Shown here in pieces: positions 41,937 to 50,500 of a stretch of DNA of 64,000 bases. The DNA comes from CACIAM-69d sp001698445 (GTDB taxonomy: Bacteria > Cyanobacteriota > Cyanobacteriia > CACIAM-69d). The position numbers and the translations under genes are program-made. Within the stretch, counting starts at the first letter, position 1; each line of letters opens with the position of its first letter. The DNA lies in contig NZ_JAZAQF010000049.1 in assembly GCF_043235035.1 (NCBI RefSeq), forward strand, positions 62,001-126,000. The letters are read 5' to 3'. A model generated the notes under the pieces. It was not told where the DNA came from. It saw only the letters and a list, made by a program, of their open reading frames with translations, and searched no databases.

Positions 41937-44009
41937 ATGAAGCGAGCTAGTTGGACAGGAGCCAAATCCCACACCCGCGATCGCGCAGCCCGGGCCATGG
42001 CGATCGTGATGTTGGGCAGTTTGGCGACCCCCGGCGGTGGACTGGCGGCCACGGAAACGGTGGCCCAAGCCTTGCTCCAAGCTCAACCGGCCATCAGCGG
42101 CCCCAACCGCAGCTCTAGCCAGTCTTCGCCATCCTCCGCATCGATGCCCGTAGCCCAAGCGGCTCCCAATGAATCTCAACCGGCGGATGCTGGGCAAAAT
42201 TCTGGGCAAAACAATTCGGGTAATCAAGGCAATTCCAATAACGGTTCAAATAATAATTCCGATAGTGATAATTCCAATAGCCAAAATAATCAAAATAATC
42301 AGCCTAATAATTCAGGTAACTCAGGCGATACTCAAAAGAATAATCAGAATAATAATCAAGAGCAGCAAAATAAAAAGCCCAAAAAACCCAAAAACGATCA
42401 ACGGGCCTTCCAGCGCCGAATTGTGTTGTTGGGGGCGGCGGGAATTGGGGGACTTGGTTTGTTGGGGGGCTTGGTTTGGTTTGTTCGCCAAGTTCGGAAT
42501 AATGAGCATTTTGGTTGGGATGAGGTGGATGCGGAGTCGGATGCGGATTTTGACCCTTTGGCGGATCCAGATTCCGTAGAGGATTTGGAGGCGATCGATC
42601 CTTGGGGTGCTCCGTTGGCTCCGGCGGCGCGATCGACTCGGCCCCGGGATATGGGCCCCACGCTCGATGCCCACAGTGCGGCAGCCCACAATGGTCAAAA
42701 TGCCATGGCGTTGGAAACGGCCGCCCCGATCGAATCTAAGCCAGGATCCAAATCGGAATCCAAATCGGAATCCAAGCCAGAGTCAAAACCCCGTCGCCGG
42801 TTGTTTCCCTGGCAAAAACCAACCCCAGCAGCCGATTCCGAACTCTCTGCCGACCCTTCAGAGGTGGCGGCTCCGGTTCCTGCGGAATCCAAAGCGCCTG
42901 AACCGGCAACGCATGCGACCTTGCCCAATCCGGCGGCTAATGCTGCTGCGCCGAAAGCCGCCCCCAATGCCGCACCCAACCCGACGGCTCCCTTGCCCAG
43001 CCCAACGGCCCTTGCGCCTACTCGGGTGGTGCAACCGAGCCTGATTGAGCGGGCAATTCAAAATCTCCGCAGCGACAACGCGGCCGATCGCCGCAAGGCC
43101 ATTTGGGAATTGGGACAACGGGGCGACTCTCGGGCCCTGCGCCCCCTGATGGATGTGTTGCTGAATGGGGATTCCAAGCAACGAAGCCTGTCGATCGCGG
43201 CTTTAACCTCGATCGGGTCGCGGGTGTTGGAACCCACCCTGGAGGCGATGGCCCTGGCCCTGCGGGACCCAAATCCGGAAGTGCGCACCAATGCGATTCG
43301 GGATTTAACGCAGGTTTATGAACAAGTGACTCGCCTCAGCCAAATGATGGGCATGGCGGCCCGCGACCCAGATCAACAGGTGCAACAGACTGCTAGTTGG
43401 GCCCTGGGCAAGTTGGAGCAGGTGCGGGCGATCGCGGAAACGGTTCAAACCGGCGGAAGCAGTGCGTTTAATGCTTCATCTTTGACGGAATCGCCTCTGA
43501 TGGCGGGCATTGCGCTGCTGGACAATGACCAACCGGCGGAAGCGGCTCCCCTGCTGGAGGCGGCGATTCGGCAACATCCTAGCGATCCCGATGCTCATTT
43601 GGCTCTGGCGAAGGCCCTGGAGGCCCACGGCGCACAGGCCCAGGCCCTGCAAGCGGCGATCGCGGCGAGAGATCTTTACGCCTATCAAGGCCGTGGCGAA
43701 GCGGCTAAGGCAATTGAACAGACTTGGCAAGCAAGGGGGCTTGACCCGGATCAGGCGGCCTATCGGGTGGCCTGGGCTGGGGTGCTGATCCAACAGGAAC
43801 AGTGGGACGAGGCAACGAAGGAACTGGAGCAGGCGATCGCCCATAATCCTCACGACCCGGAGCCACACCTGGTGCTTGCCCGCCTACGTCGATCTCAACA
43901 CCGTTCTGCTGAGGCGATCGAGCATCTGAAACAGGCCCGAGATCTTTACTTGGCCTTGGGAGACCAACCGGCGGCCGATCGATTACAAACCCTGATTCAG
44001 TCTTCCTGA
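41937..44009 (+). CDS. Large Asn/Gln-rich membrane protein with HEAT and TPR repeats
   Basis: 690 residues from the ATG at 41937. Hydrophobic, signal-like N-terminus (AIVMLGSLATPGGGLAA). About 84-140 is extremely Asn/Ser/Gln-rich (NNGSNNNSDSDNSNSQNNQN), then a Lys-rich patch and one membrane helix at about 160-182 (IVLLGAAGIGGLGLLGGLVWF). Acidic and Pro/Ala/Glu/Lys-rich linker to about 365, HEAT-like repeats at about 370-480 (DNAADRRKAIWELGQRGDSRALRPLMDVLL; DPNPEVRTNAIRDL), then TPRs to the end. A scaffold protein; partners unknown. The linker is encoded by simple repeats (KSESKSESKPESKP). Confidence 0.78.
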   Translation: MKRASWTGAKSHTRDRAARAMAIVMLGSLATPGGGLAATETVAQALLQAQPAISGPNRSSSQSSPSSASMPVAQAAPNESQPADAGQNSGQNNSGNQGNSNNGSNNNSDSDNSNSQNNQNNQPNNSGNSGDTQKNNQNNNQEQQNKKPKKPKNDQRAFQRRIVLLGAAGIGGLGLLGGLVWFVRQVRNNEHFGWDEVDAESDADFDPLADPDSVEDLEAIDPWGAPLAPAARSTRPRDMGPTLDAHSAAAHNGQNAMALETAAPIESKPGSKSESKSESKPESKPRRRLFPWQKPTPAADSELSADPSEVAAPVPAESKAPEPATHATLPNPAANAAAPKAAPNAAPNPTAPLPSPTALAPTRVVQPSLIERAIQNLRSDNAADRRKAIWELGQRGDSRALRPLMDVLLNGDSKQRSLSIAALTSIGSRVLEPTLEAMALALRDPNPEVRTNAIRDLTQVYEQVTRLSQMMGMAARDPDQQVQQTASWALGKLEQVRAIAETVQTGGSSAFNASSLTESPLMAGIALLDNDQPAEAAPLLEAAIRQHPSDPDAHLALAKALEAHGAQAQALQAAIAARDLYAYQGRGEAAKAIEQTWQARGLDPDQAAYRVAWAGVLIQQEQWDEATKELEQAIAHNPHDPEPHLVLARLRRSQHRSAEAIEHLKQARDLYLALGDQPAADRLQTLIQSS

Positions 44010-44040
44010 TCAGTTTTCCTGAGAGGATTTGGGTCGGGTT

Positions 44041-44320
44041 TTGCTCGATTGAATTTGCCTGATTGAATCTATCTAGTTAAATCTGCCCGGTTGAATCTAT
44101 CTGGTTAAATTTGCTCGATTGAATTTGCCCGATTTAGCTTGCTTGGTTGAATCTATCTGGTTAAATTCGCCCGGTTTAACTTGCCTGATTGAATTTGCCT
44201 GATTGAATTTGCCTGATTGAATTTGCCTGATTGAATTTGCCTGATTGAATTTGCCCGGTTGAACCTGTCTGATGCAATCTGCCTAACTCAATCTGCCTAA
44301 CTCAATCTGCCTAACTCAAT
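44041..44320. repeat. 14-bp tandem array, 20 units in perfect register
   Basis: Twenty consecutive 14-base units fill 280 bases of a 367-base gap. The commonest unit TTGCCTGATTGAAT occurs six times, five of them in a row (44181-44250); CTATCTGGTTAAAT twice; CTGCCTAACTCAAT three in a row (44279-44320). No unit breaks the period. Non-coding: stops occur in all frames. Confidence 0.95.
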
Positions 44321-44376
44321 CTGATCCGTTTTCAAACGCTTCTGATCCCACATGCTTCTGATCAAGGCGATCGGCT

Positions 44377-45057
44377 ATGGAACCCCTTCTCAAAACATTG
44401 GCGCAGTGGCTGCGGATTACGATCGCGCTCTGGGCCGATAACAGCTACTGGATGGCTTGGAATTTATTCTTGGCCATTGTCCCTTTGGGAATTGCCGCTT
44501 GGCTCTTTCGACACCGCCCCGCTCGATCGCCCCGATCTCCCCTGTGGTGGGGGCTGGCGATCGTGTTCATTTTGTTCTTACCCAATGCGCCCTATGTCTT
44601 GACCGATTTGATTCATCTGGTCAATGACATTCGCTATCGCTACACGTCCCTTTGGGCCACGGTGATGATCGTGATTCCGCAATACGTTCTGTTTGTGGCC
44701 GTGGGCTTTGGGGCTTATGTTTGGTCGCTGGTGTGGCTGGATGGATGGCTCCGAGCGATCGGGCGCAGCCGCTGGATTCCGCTCATGGAACAGTTGCTCC
44801 ATGGCCTGTCGGCGGTGGGGGTGTTTGTGGGTCGGTTTTGGCGCTTCAACAGTTGGGACTTGTTCACCCAGCCCCATACCCTGCTGGAGCGGATGGCCAA
44901 TGACTTGGCGGCCCATCGTCCGGCCCTGGTGATTGGGTTGACTTGGGGCGTGTTGGCTGGTTTGTATGGGCTGCTGAAACCCTTCGCCATTGGCTATGGT
45001 CTCTATCGCCAGCAACAACACCAGCCCGATCGCCCCTCGTCTCCGGGCCAGCTCTGA
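44377..45057 (+). CDS. DUF1361 family integral membrane protein
   Basis: 226 residues, about six membrane helices. Family marks: NLFLAIVPLGIAAWLF, LWWGLAIVFILFLPNAPYVLTDLIHL (the NAPY...TDLxHL motif), FGAYVWSLVWLDGW and FWRFNSWDLFTQP. Function of DUF1361 unknown. The ATG is 57 bases after the 14-bp array, so the array lies in its promoter or leader. Confidence 0.85.
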   Translation: MEPLLKTLAQWLRITIALWADNSYWMAWNLFLAIVPLGIAAWLFRHRPARSPRSPLWWGLAIVFILFLPNAPYVLTDLIHLVNDIRYRYTSLWATVMIVIPQYVLFVAVGFGAYVWSLVWLDGWLRAIGRSRWIPLMEQLLHGLSAVGVFVGRFWRFNSWDLFTQPHTLLERMANDLAAHRPALVIGLTWGVLAGLYGLLKPFAIGYGLYRQQQHQPDRPSSPGQL

Positions 45058-45081
45058 GCCATTGGTGACCGGGCCCTTTGG

Positions 45082-45357
45082 CTACAAGGCCATCACAGCG
45101 CTGCTGACCAATTGGGACAGCAATTGCAGCGCCAAAATGGCCAGCATGGGCGAAAAATCTAAGCCACCCAGGGGCGGGATGATCGATCGAAACAGGTTCA
45201 GGTAAGGATCGGTTAACTGCCCCACTGTGGCAAAGGGCTGGGAGAACCAATCAATGTTCGGAAACCAACTCAGCAGAATCCGAATGAAGATCACCAGCGT
45301 ATAGATATTGACGAATTGCAGGATGGTGTTGGCCAGCAGGTTGATTGAAGTATCCAT
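45082..45357 (-). CDS. YggT family membrane protein
   Basis: 91 residues from the ATG at 45357. Two membrane helices and the family pattern LLANTILQFVNIYTLVIFIRILLSWFPNIDWFSQPFATVGQLTDPYLNLFRSIIPPLGGLDFSPMLAILALQLL. YggT proteins are linked to osmotic tolerance, cell division or plastid nucleoid partition (Ycf19 type). Convergent with DUF1361. Confidence 0.93.
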   Translation of the reverse strand: MDTSINLLANTILQFVNIYTLVIFIRILLSWFPNIDWFSQPFATVGQLTDPYLNLFRSIIPPLGGLDFSPMLAILALQLLSQLVSSAVMAL

Positions 45358-45654
45358 GGGCAAGTACCGGAAAAAAATCGCGCCTTCAAAGGCAGCAGCG
45401 CAAAAGTGCAACGCACACCATAGGCATCATAGGCGCAAACACCCGTGGCGGGGCGATCGGGATCCTGTCCGGCTCTGAGGAGATAACCGATCGTCCCCAG
45501 GAATTGCCCCCAGGAATTTAGAGGGCCCCCCTTGGCAGCGATCGGGATCCAGCCCTTAAGCTGGGAACAGCCCCTCAAGTTGGCCACTCGATCGCATCAC
45601 CGAGGTGGCGGCAGTTGGTGAAATGGGGCCCCAAGCGGAAACGCGGAGATATGA

Positions 45655-46275
45655 ATGGACGATTGGAGAGATGATTGGGCCGGGAACTGGGCTAAGAATC
45701 TTGAACAGTGGTTGACTCCCATCGCTCGGGATTGGGAGCCGATCGCCCGGGAAGTGGAAGCCACGTTGGATGCAGTGATCATCACCATGGCCGAGTCGGT
45801 GGAATCAACCGTGACCCAGGTGGATCAATGGCTGACGGATTCGGCCCGGGAACTGGAGCAAACGGCCCTTGACCTTCAGGAGCAAGTGGAAACCCATTTG
45901 GCTGAACAGTGGGGAATTGAGGTCGATCGACTATGCCAGGAGGTGGACGGGGCGATCGAACAGTGGGCCACCGAGGTGAACGATTGGTTAGCGCCCCTGT
46001 GGTCAGACTGGGCGGAAACCGGTTTTCCGGCCAATCCTTTCACCACCGAAGAACCGGAATCGGAGGGCGATCGGGCAGCGTTGGCCCCGCCGACTCTGAA
46101 CCAATACGATGCGCTTTACGACCAACTCAACCCCAAAGTGCCGCCGGTTGACCGCCATGCTGCCTGTGTGGGCTGTCGTCACTACCACGGCCGGGTCTAC
46201 AACGGCACGCTGCTGATCTGTGGGATGTATCCCTTTGGTTGGACGGAGGGCGCTTGTCCCGATTGGGAAGCTTAG
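45655..46275 (+). CDS. Conserved cyanobacterial protein with C-terminal four-Cys motif
   Basis: 206 residues. The ATG at 45655 has GGAG eight bases upstream. Residues 1-125 are Trp/Asp/Glu-rich amphipathic helices with 10-20 residue periodicity (WAGNWAKNLEQWLTPIARDWEPIA; VDQWLTDSARELEQ), likely coiled coil. The C-terminus ACVGCRHYHGRVYNGTLLICGMYPFGWTEGACPDWE has Cys-x2-Cys ... Cys ... Cys, a pattern I associate with conserved cyanobacterial hypotheticals and possibly a metal site. Compare the smaller protein at 28165. Function unknown. Confidence 0.75.
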   Translation: MDDWRDDWAGNWAKNLEQWLTPIARDWEPIAREVEATLDAVIITMAESVESTVTQVDQWLTDSARELEQTALDLQEQVETHLAEQWGIEVDRLCQEVDGAIEQWATEVNDWLAPLWSDWAETGFPANPFTTEEPESEGDRAALAPPTLNQYDALYDQLNPKVPPVDRHAACVGCRHYHGRVYNGTLLICGMYPFGWTEGACPDWEA

Positions 46276-46313
46276 GTGTAATTCCAGGACTGGGGTGCAA
46301 TCCTGACCCGTTT

Positions 46314-47396
46314 CTAGGGCGATCGCCTCAGATCCGCCGGAACGATCGCCCCATCTAGCTTGGCCCCCGTTAACCGCACCATCAGCCGCCCACCAACGGT
46401 CATTTTGGCATTGGTCAAATTGGCTCCTCGGAGGTCAGCCCCACTCAGATCAGCCCCGATCAAGTCCGTGCCGCTCAGGTCGGCCCCGCTCAGGTTCGCC
46501 TGCAGCAGATTGGCCCGAAACAACCGGGCCCCGCTCAGGTTGGCCCCGCTCAGGTTCACGCGGTGCATAAATGCATCCGTCAAATCAGCTCCCGCTAGGT
46601 CAGCCCCGCTGAGGTTTCGGCTCGCAAAATCCCGTTCCCGCAGGTTAGCCCCGCGCATCTTGGCTCCGCTCAAATCGGCAGCGGGACGAGGCGGCGGTTG
46701 ATCTTGCCATTGGGGTGGCACGATCGGGGGGCGCGGTCGTCGCGGGGGCGGTTCGGGTGATCGATTGGCGGTCGCTTCTACCGTAGGGTCGCCGGGGGGA
46801 TGGCTATTAAAGGGCGATCGGCGTGGTGTTTTCCAAGCGAACGGTTCCGGTTCGGGATGGATGCCTTGGCCATGAACCGAACCCGTTGATGGGCCTTGGG
46901 CGCTGTATCCATAGGTGCTGTATCCACCGGAGCCATTGGCACTGGCTCCATAGGCCCCCGCCTTGGGGGCTGATTGCCCATTGGCCCCAAATCCTTGAGC
47001 AGCGCCGTTATGGTTCGCATGGTTCGCGCCGTGGTTTGTGCTGTGATTCGCACCGTGGCTGGCACTATGGCTAGCCCCTTGGTGATGCACACCGGCATGA
47101 TACGGGTTTTTGTGGTGATGGGCCGTCGATCGCCCATGGGGTTGGGCGGGGGGGCGTTCCGTTGGGGCCCCGCTGTTGGGTCGCTGCCGAAAATGGGCCC
47201 GAAAAAAGCCCCGCGCTTCATTGAGCTGCTTCAGCTTTTCCTGGGCCTTGGCTTTCAAACGGGGGTTGTCGTCTGGGATCCGATCGGGATGCCAAACGAA
47301 AGCCAGGTCTTTGTAAGCCTGGTTCACTTCCTCGGCTGAAGCGCCAGGTTCCAATTCCAAAATTTGATAGTAGCGCCGACTGTCGCTAAAGGCCAT
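46314..47396 (-). CDS. DnaJ-domain protein with His-rich linker and pentapeptide repeats
   Basis: 360 residues from the ATG at 47396. J domain 1-70 with YYQILELEPGASAEEVNQAYKDLAFVWHPDR (HPD intact, so able to stimulate Hsp70). Linker about 80-240: a His/Asn/Ala/Ser-rich stretch (HSASHGANHSTNHGANHAN), then Gly/Tyr and Pro-rich. C-terminal 110 residues: at least 17 pentapeptide repeats of A(D/N)LSG type forming a beta-helix. Such chimeras occur in cyanobacteria; client proteins unknown. The His-rich part could bind metal. Confidence 0.88.
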   Translation of the reverse strand: MAFSDSRRYYQILELEPGASAEEVNQAYKDLAFVWHPDRIPDDNPRLKAKAQEKLKQLNEARGFFRAHFRQRPNSGAPTERPPAQPHGRSTAHHHKNPYHAGVHHQGASHSASHGANHSTNHGANHANHNGAAQGFGANGQSAPKAGAYGASANGSGGYSTYGYSAQGPSTGSVHGQGIHPEPEPFAWKTPRRSPFNSHPPGDPTVEATANRSPEPPPRRPRPPIVPPQWQDQPPPRPAADLSGAKMRGANLRERDFASRNLSGADLAGADLTDAFMHRVNLSGANLSGARLFRANLLQANLSGADLSGTDLIGADLSGADLRGANLTNAKMTVGGRLMVRLTGAKLDGAIVPADLRRSP

Positions 47397-47532
47397 GTAG
47401 CGCAAGCACTTGCCCCAACCATGAGCAAGTGGTGAGTTGTTGCCATTTTAGCCGGGTGGCTGCCATCGCGCGATCTGGGTTTCGCGGCGTTGGGGGATGA
47501 TGGGCTGTTTTGATCAAAAATTCAACTCAACA

Positions 47533-47687
47533 ATCTTAGGGTTTGTCGTCATTTCCTAAGGATCAGGCGGAAACGATTGATTTTCCATCTCCCAGTCGTC
47601 GTAACAAGGGGCTTGAGCATCTTGTCCCCCACGATCCGCTAACGGTGGAATAAGGGTTTCAGGTGATTTGACGACACACCCTAAGAT
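47533..47687. mobile_element. MITE-like element E3 with 19-bp terminal inverted repeats
   Basis: Left end ATCTTAGGGTTTGTCGTCA and reverse-complemented right end ATCTTAGGGTGTGTCGTCA match at 18 of 19. Length 155 bp, no ORF. The interior has GTCGTAACAAGGGGCTTGAGCATCTTG, nearly identical to the interior of E1 although the ends are unrelated. The ends resemble IS5-group termini in style (inference). Confidence 0.75.
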
Positions 47688-47719
47688 GCTGTATGGGTCG
47701 CGATCGCCAATCATGTGGC

Positions 47720-48892
47720 TCAGGAGTCTGATGGCTCAGGGGCCTGAGGATCATCGCCAGCGCCAGCCACGGCCGCCGGTAGCGCCTGTTCTGAGTTGGC
47801 TGCGATCGCCCCTTCGCGGCTCGATCGCAGCCAACGCGGCCCCTGATCCCAATGATCCAGTACATCCTCAACCAACAATGCCTGGAACCAAACTTGGGCC
47901 ACCACGGTCAGCGGCAACGCCAACACCAGCCCCGTGAACCCAAAAAAGGTCGCAAAAAAGATTTGGGCAATCAGCGTCACGGCCGGTAGCAGGGACACCT
48001 GCTTAGACATCACCATCGGCGTGAGCAAATTGGTTTCCAACTGCTGCACAATCACGTACCAACCCAGCACCAACAGGGACTTGAGCGGATCATCCAACAG
48101 CGCCACCAACATTGGCGGCAACACGCTCAACACCGGCCCCACATTGGGAATGAACGTCAACAAACCCGCCAAAACCCCGTGGGCCAAGGCCAGCTTCACC
48201 CCCATCAAGGCCAACCCCGTGCCGCTGAGGACACCGATGATCGACATGTTCAGCAAAATGCCCAACAGCCAAGCATCGAGAGAATTGCGACAGCGATCGA
48301 GAATTGTGATCACCCGCCGCCGATAGAAGGAGGGAAAGAGCTGCACGAAGGCATTGCGATAGGGCAATGGATCGAACAGCATCATCAGGGCCAAGATGGT
48401 TACCAACAGCAGGTTGAAGAAGCCGCCCAGGGTGCTGGCAAACAGGGCAAACCCACCCCGAAAGAGCGGATTAATGGCCGGTTGGGCCTGGGTGAGCAAG
48501 CTGCGGAAGTCGGGGTTGGGAAGAACCGTTTGTAACCACTGGCCCAAGGGTTGTTGGGAAAGGTTGCTGAACCAGGTATCGAGGCGATCGAGCGCCACGG
48601 GAACCAACTCGGTCAGCTCCCGAAACTGAGCCGCAAAGGGGGGCACGACCAACAACATGGCCCCCAAGAAAAAAGCCACCAACAGCCCGATCGCCCCAAA
48701 AATTGCCTTTGTTCGATCTTGGAGCAGGTTGCGCCCCCGAAACTGGAGGGTGAGCAGGGCGCGGGCCAACCGGTCGATCGCGACGGCAATGGCGATCGCC
48801 CCAAAAATCATCAGCACCAACTGTCGCACAGCCCACAGCACATACAGGGCCGCAATAAAAACCAGTAAGCCTAACCAGCGTCCGAGGGTCAT
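47720..48892 (-). CDS. AI-2E family transporter (PerM-like)
   Basis: 390 residues, eight hydrophobic helices with a long periplasmic loop after the third. Family marks: LGLLVFIAALYVLWAVRQLVLMIFGAIAIAVAID, MLFDPLPYRNAFVQLFPSFYRRRVITILDRCRNSLDAWLLGILLNM and VLAGLLTFIPNVGPVLSVLPPMLVALLDDP (typical PNxGPxLxxxP). The family exports small molecules such as AI-2 or acts as Na+/H+ antiporter; substrate here unknown. Confidence 0.9.
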   Translation of the reverse strand: MTLGRWLGLLVFIAALYVLWAVRQLVLMIFGAIAIAVAIDRLARALLTLQFRGRNLLQDRTKAIFGAIGLLVAFFLGAMLLVVPPFAAQFRELTELVPVALDRLDTWFSNLSQQPLGQWLQTVLPNPDFRSLLTQAQPAINPLFRGGFALFASTLGGFFNLLLVTILALMMLFDPLPYRNAFVQLFPSFYRRRVITILDRCRNSLDAWLLGILLNMSIIGVLSGTGLALMGVKLALAHGVLAGLLTFIPNVGPVLSVLPPMLVALLDDPLKSLLVLGWYVIVQQLETNLLTPMVMSKQVSLLPAVTLIAQIFFATFFGFTGLVLALPLTVVAQVWFQALLVEDVLDHWDQGPRWLRSSREGAIAANSEQALPAAVAGAGDDPQAPEPSDS

Positions 48893-49008
48893 GAACCGAG
48901 CGTCCTGTGCGATTTCTTATGCAATTTCCTGTGCAACTGTCTGGGTGATTTGCGGGGTGATTTGCGGGGCAGTTGTTGGTGTGATCTTATGGATGTTGGG
49001 GGAATTTA

Positions 49009-49038
49009 CGGGCGATTTACGGGCGATTTACGGGCGAT
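49009..49038. repeat. 11-bp tandem repeat, three copies
   Basis: TTTACGGGCGA repeats three times in register at the 3' end of the small membrane protein gene; its TAA stop lies in the last copy. Confidence 0.6.
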
Positions 49039-49228
49039 CGGGTTTGCTCTGCTGCCACATCCAACCCGCCAAAATCAGTGATGGCAACAGGATCATGACC
49101 CAAGCCACCCAGTCTGGCGGCGTGCTGATCGATCCATAGGCAGTTAGCTTGATGGCCACCGACAGCACCACGGACAAAACCGCGACTTTCAGCACCATGC
49201 TCAAGGTTTCTGGGTTGGGCGATCGCAT
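49028..49228 (-). CDS. Small two-helix membrane protein, unknown
   Basis: 66 residues from the ATG at 49228. Two hydrophobic segments (VLKVAVLSVVLSVAIKLTAYG and WVAWVMILLPSLILAGWMW) joined by STPPD. It resembles small conserved cyanobacterial membrane proteins, but I cannot name it. Upstream of the AI-2E gene on the same strand with 135 bases between. Confidence 0.6.
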   Translation of the reverse strand: MRSPNPETLSMVLKVAVLSVVLSVAIKLTAYGSISTPPDWVAWVMILLPSLILAGWMWQQSKPDRP

Positions 49229-49567
49229 CGAGATTCAGGGTTTCTTCCCTGGGCGGCGGTTTTCGCAAATTCAGGCAGCATCATAGCTCACGGCTTGGGA
49301 AGCGACCAACTGCGCGATCGCCCTGTGCGATTCAGTTGCCTTGGCGGTGGGGGCGATCGAACCGCAACCGTTAGGACTGATACAATATCCAAAAAATCCA
49401 AATCCAACCCTCAAAACCCGATCTTCAAAATTCAAAGAAATTCAAAAAACTTTCAAAAACTCAATTAGCCCCAAAGATTCCATCCCAAAGATTTCACCCT
49501 AAGAATTTCATCCCAAGGCTTTAACTCAAAGAAGCTTTAACCCAAACAACTATCGCCTGACCTTTCC
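49229..49567. other. 340-bp divergent region with 14-bp array
   Basis: Contains GATACAATATCC at about 49378, a possible -10 box (TACAAT) for the methyltransferase gene, then A/C-rich imperfect repeats built on TTCAAA, passing into the 14-bp array at 49470. Confidence 0.4.
49470..49553. repeat. 14-bp tandem array, about 6 units
   Basis: CCCAAAGATTCCAT, CCCAAAGATTTCAC, CCTAAGAATTTCAT, CCCAAGGCTTTAAC, TCAAAGAAGCTTTA, ACCCAAACAACTAT in exact 14-base register; the last two are degenerate. Ends 14 bases before the methyltransferase ATG, so it occupies the leader. Confidence 0.75.
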
Positions 49568-50500
49568 ATGACCGCCACTGCCTTTGTGAAACCCGGCCCC
49601 GCCTCGCGTTTGGTGAATGGGCTGTTGTCCATCAAACCCCTGGCTAATTTTGCTCGTAGCCGTGCCCGCAAGATGATGATTGAGCGGGCCGAAAGCATGG
49701 GCATTCCCTGGCGCAAGACGGCCGCTGAGTTGCAAAGTCGGGATTGGTCGGCGGAACTGGCCCAGGTCAGCAACCCCAATCTCACCTATCCGGACTATTA
49801 CCTCAATCCTTTCCACGCCTATCCTGAGGGGAATTTGGGCTGGGAGCCGGCCAGCGAGGTGGAAGTGGCGGCCTATTCGGTGCATTCCACCATTTTTGGC
49901 GAAAAAACCCCGGAAGGGGACGCAAAATTGCGGACTGCTTATCATGACGTGCTGAAGGCCACGGTGGCGATCGAGCCTCGGGAGATTGTGGACTTGGGAT
50001 GCAGCGTCGGGATGAGCACCTTTGCCTTGCAGCGAATTTATCCCCAAGCCCAACTGACGGGGGTGGATCTGTCGCCTAATTTCCTGGCGGTGGCCGCCTA
50101 CAACACTCATCATTCCCCGATGAATCCTGATCGGGCCCAGCCCCGTTGGGTTCATGCGGCAGCGGAAAACACCGGCTTACCGGCTGCGAGCTATGACTTA
50201 GTTTCGGCTTGCCTGCTATACCATGAGCTGCCCCAGACGGCGGCGATCGCGATTTTGCAAGAGGCTCGGCGGTTGCTGAAACCCGGCGGCTATCTGGGCA
50301 TTATGGACATGAACCCCAAATCCCAGATTTATGCCCAAATGCCGCCCTATATCCTGACCCTGCTCAAGAGTACGGAGCCGTTTTTGGATCAGTACTTTGC
50401 GCTGGATTTGGGCAAGGTGATCGAGCAAGCGGGCTTTGAGCTGATCACCATCCAATCCACTACGGTGCGTCACCGGGCTTTGGTGGCTCGGGCGCACTAG
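49568..50500 (+). CDS. Class I SAM-dependent methyltransferase
   Basis: 310 residues. A family-specific N-terminal half (DYYLNPFHAYPEGNLGWEPASEVEVAAYSVH) is followed by a Rossmann methylase domain: IVDLGCSVGMSTFALQ (motif I, about residue 139), LTGVDLSPNFLAVAA (motif II), YDLVSACLLYHELP (motif IV), LLKPGGYLGIMDMNP. Substrate not evident. The stop overlaps that of the convergent glycosyltransferase gene in CTAG (50497-50500). Confidence 0.88.
   Translation: MTATAFVKPGPASRLVNGLLSIKPLANFARSRARKMMIERAESMGIPWRKTAAELQSRDWSAELAQVSNPNLTYPDYYLNPFHAYPEGNLGWEPASEVEVAAYSVHSTIFGEKTPEGDAKLRTAYHDVLKATVAIEPREIVDLGCSVGMSTFALQRIYPQAQLTGVDLSPNFLAVAAYNTHHSPMNPDRAQPRWVHAAAENTGLPAASYDLVSACLLYHELPQTAAIAILQEARRLLKPGGYLGIMDMNPKSQIYAQMPPYILTLLKSTEPFLDQYFALDLGKVIEQAGFELITIQSTTVRHRALVARAH

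Noticed and set aside
42169..42579. 136-codon Ile/Lys-rich frame inside the HEAT/TPR gene
   Set aside because: Frame-shifted reading of the AAT-rich Asn/Gln tract; low complexity only.
44041..44320. CRISPR array
   Set aside because: Units are contiguous 14-mers with no unique spacers, and no cas genes are near.
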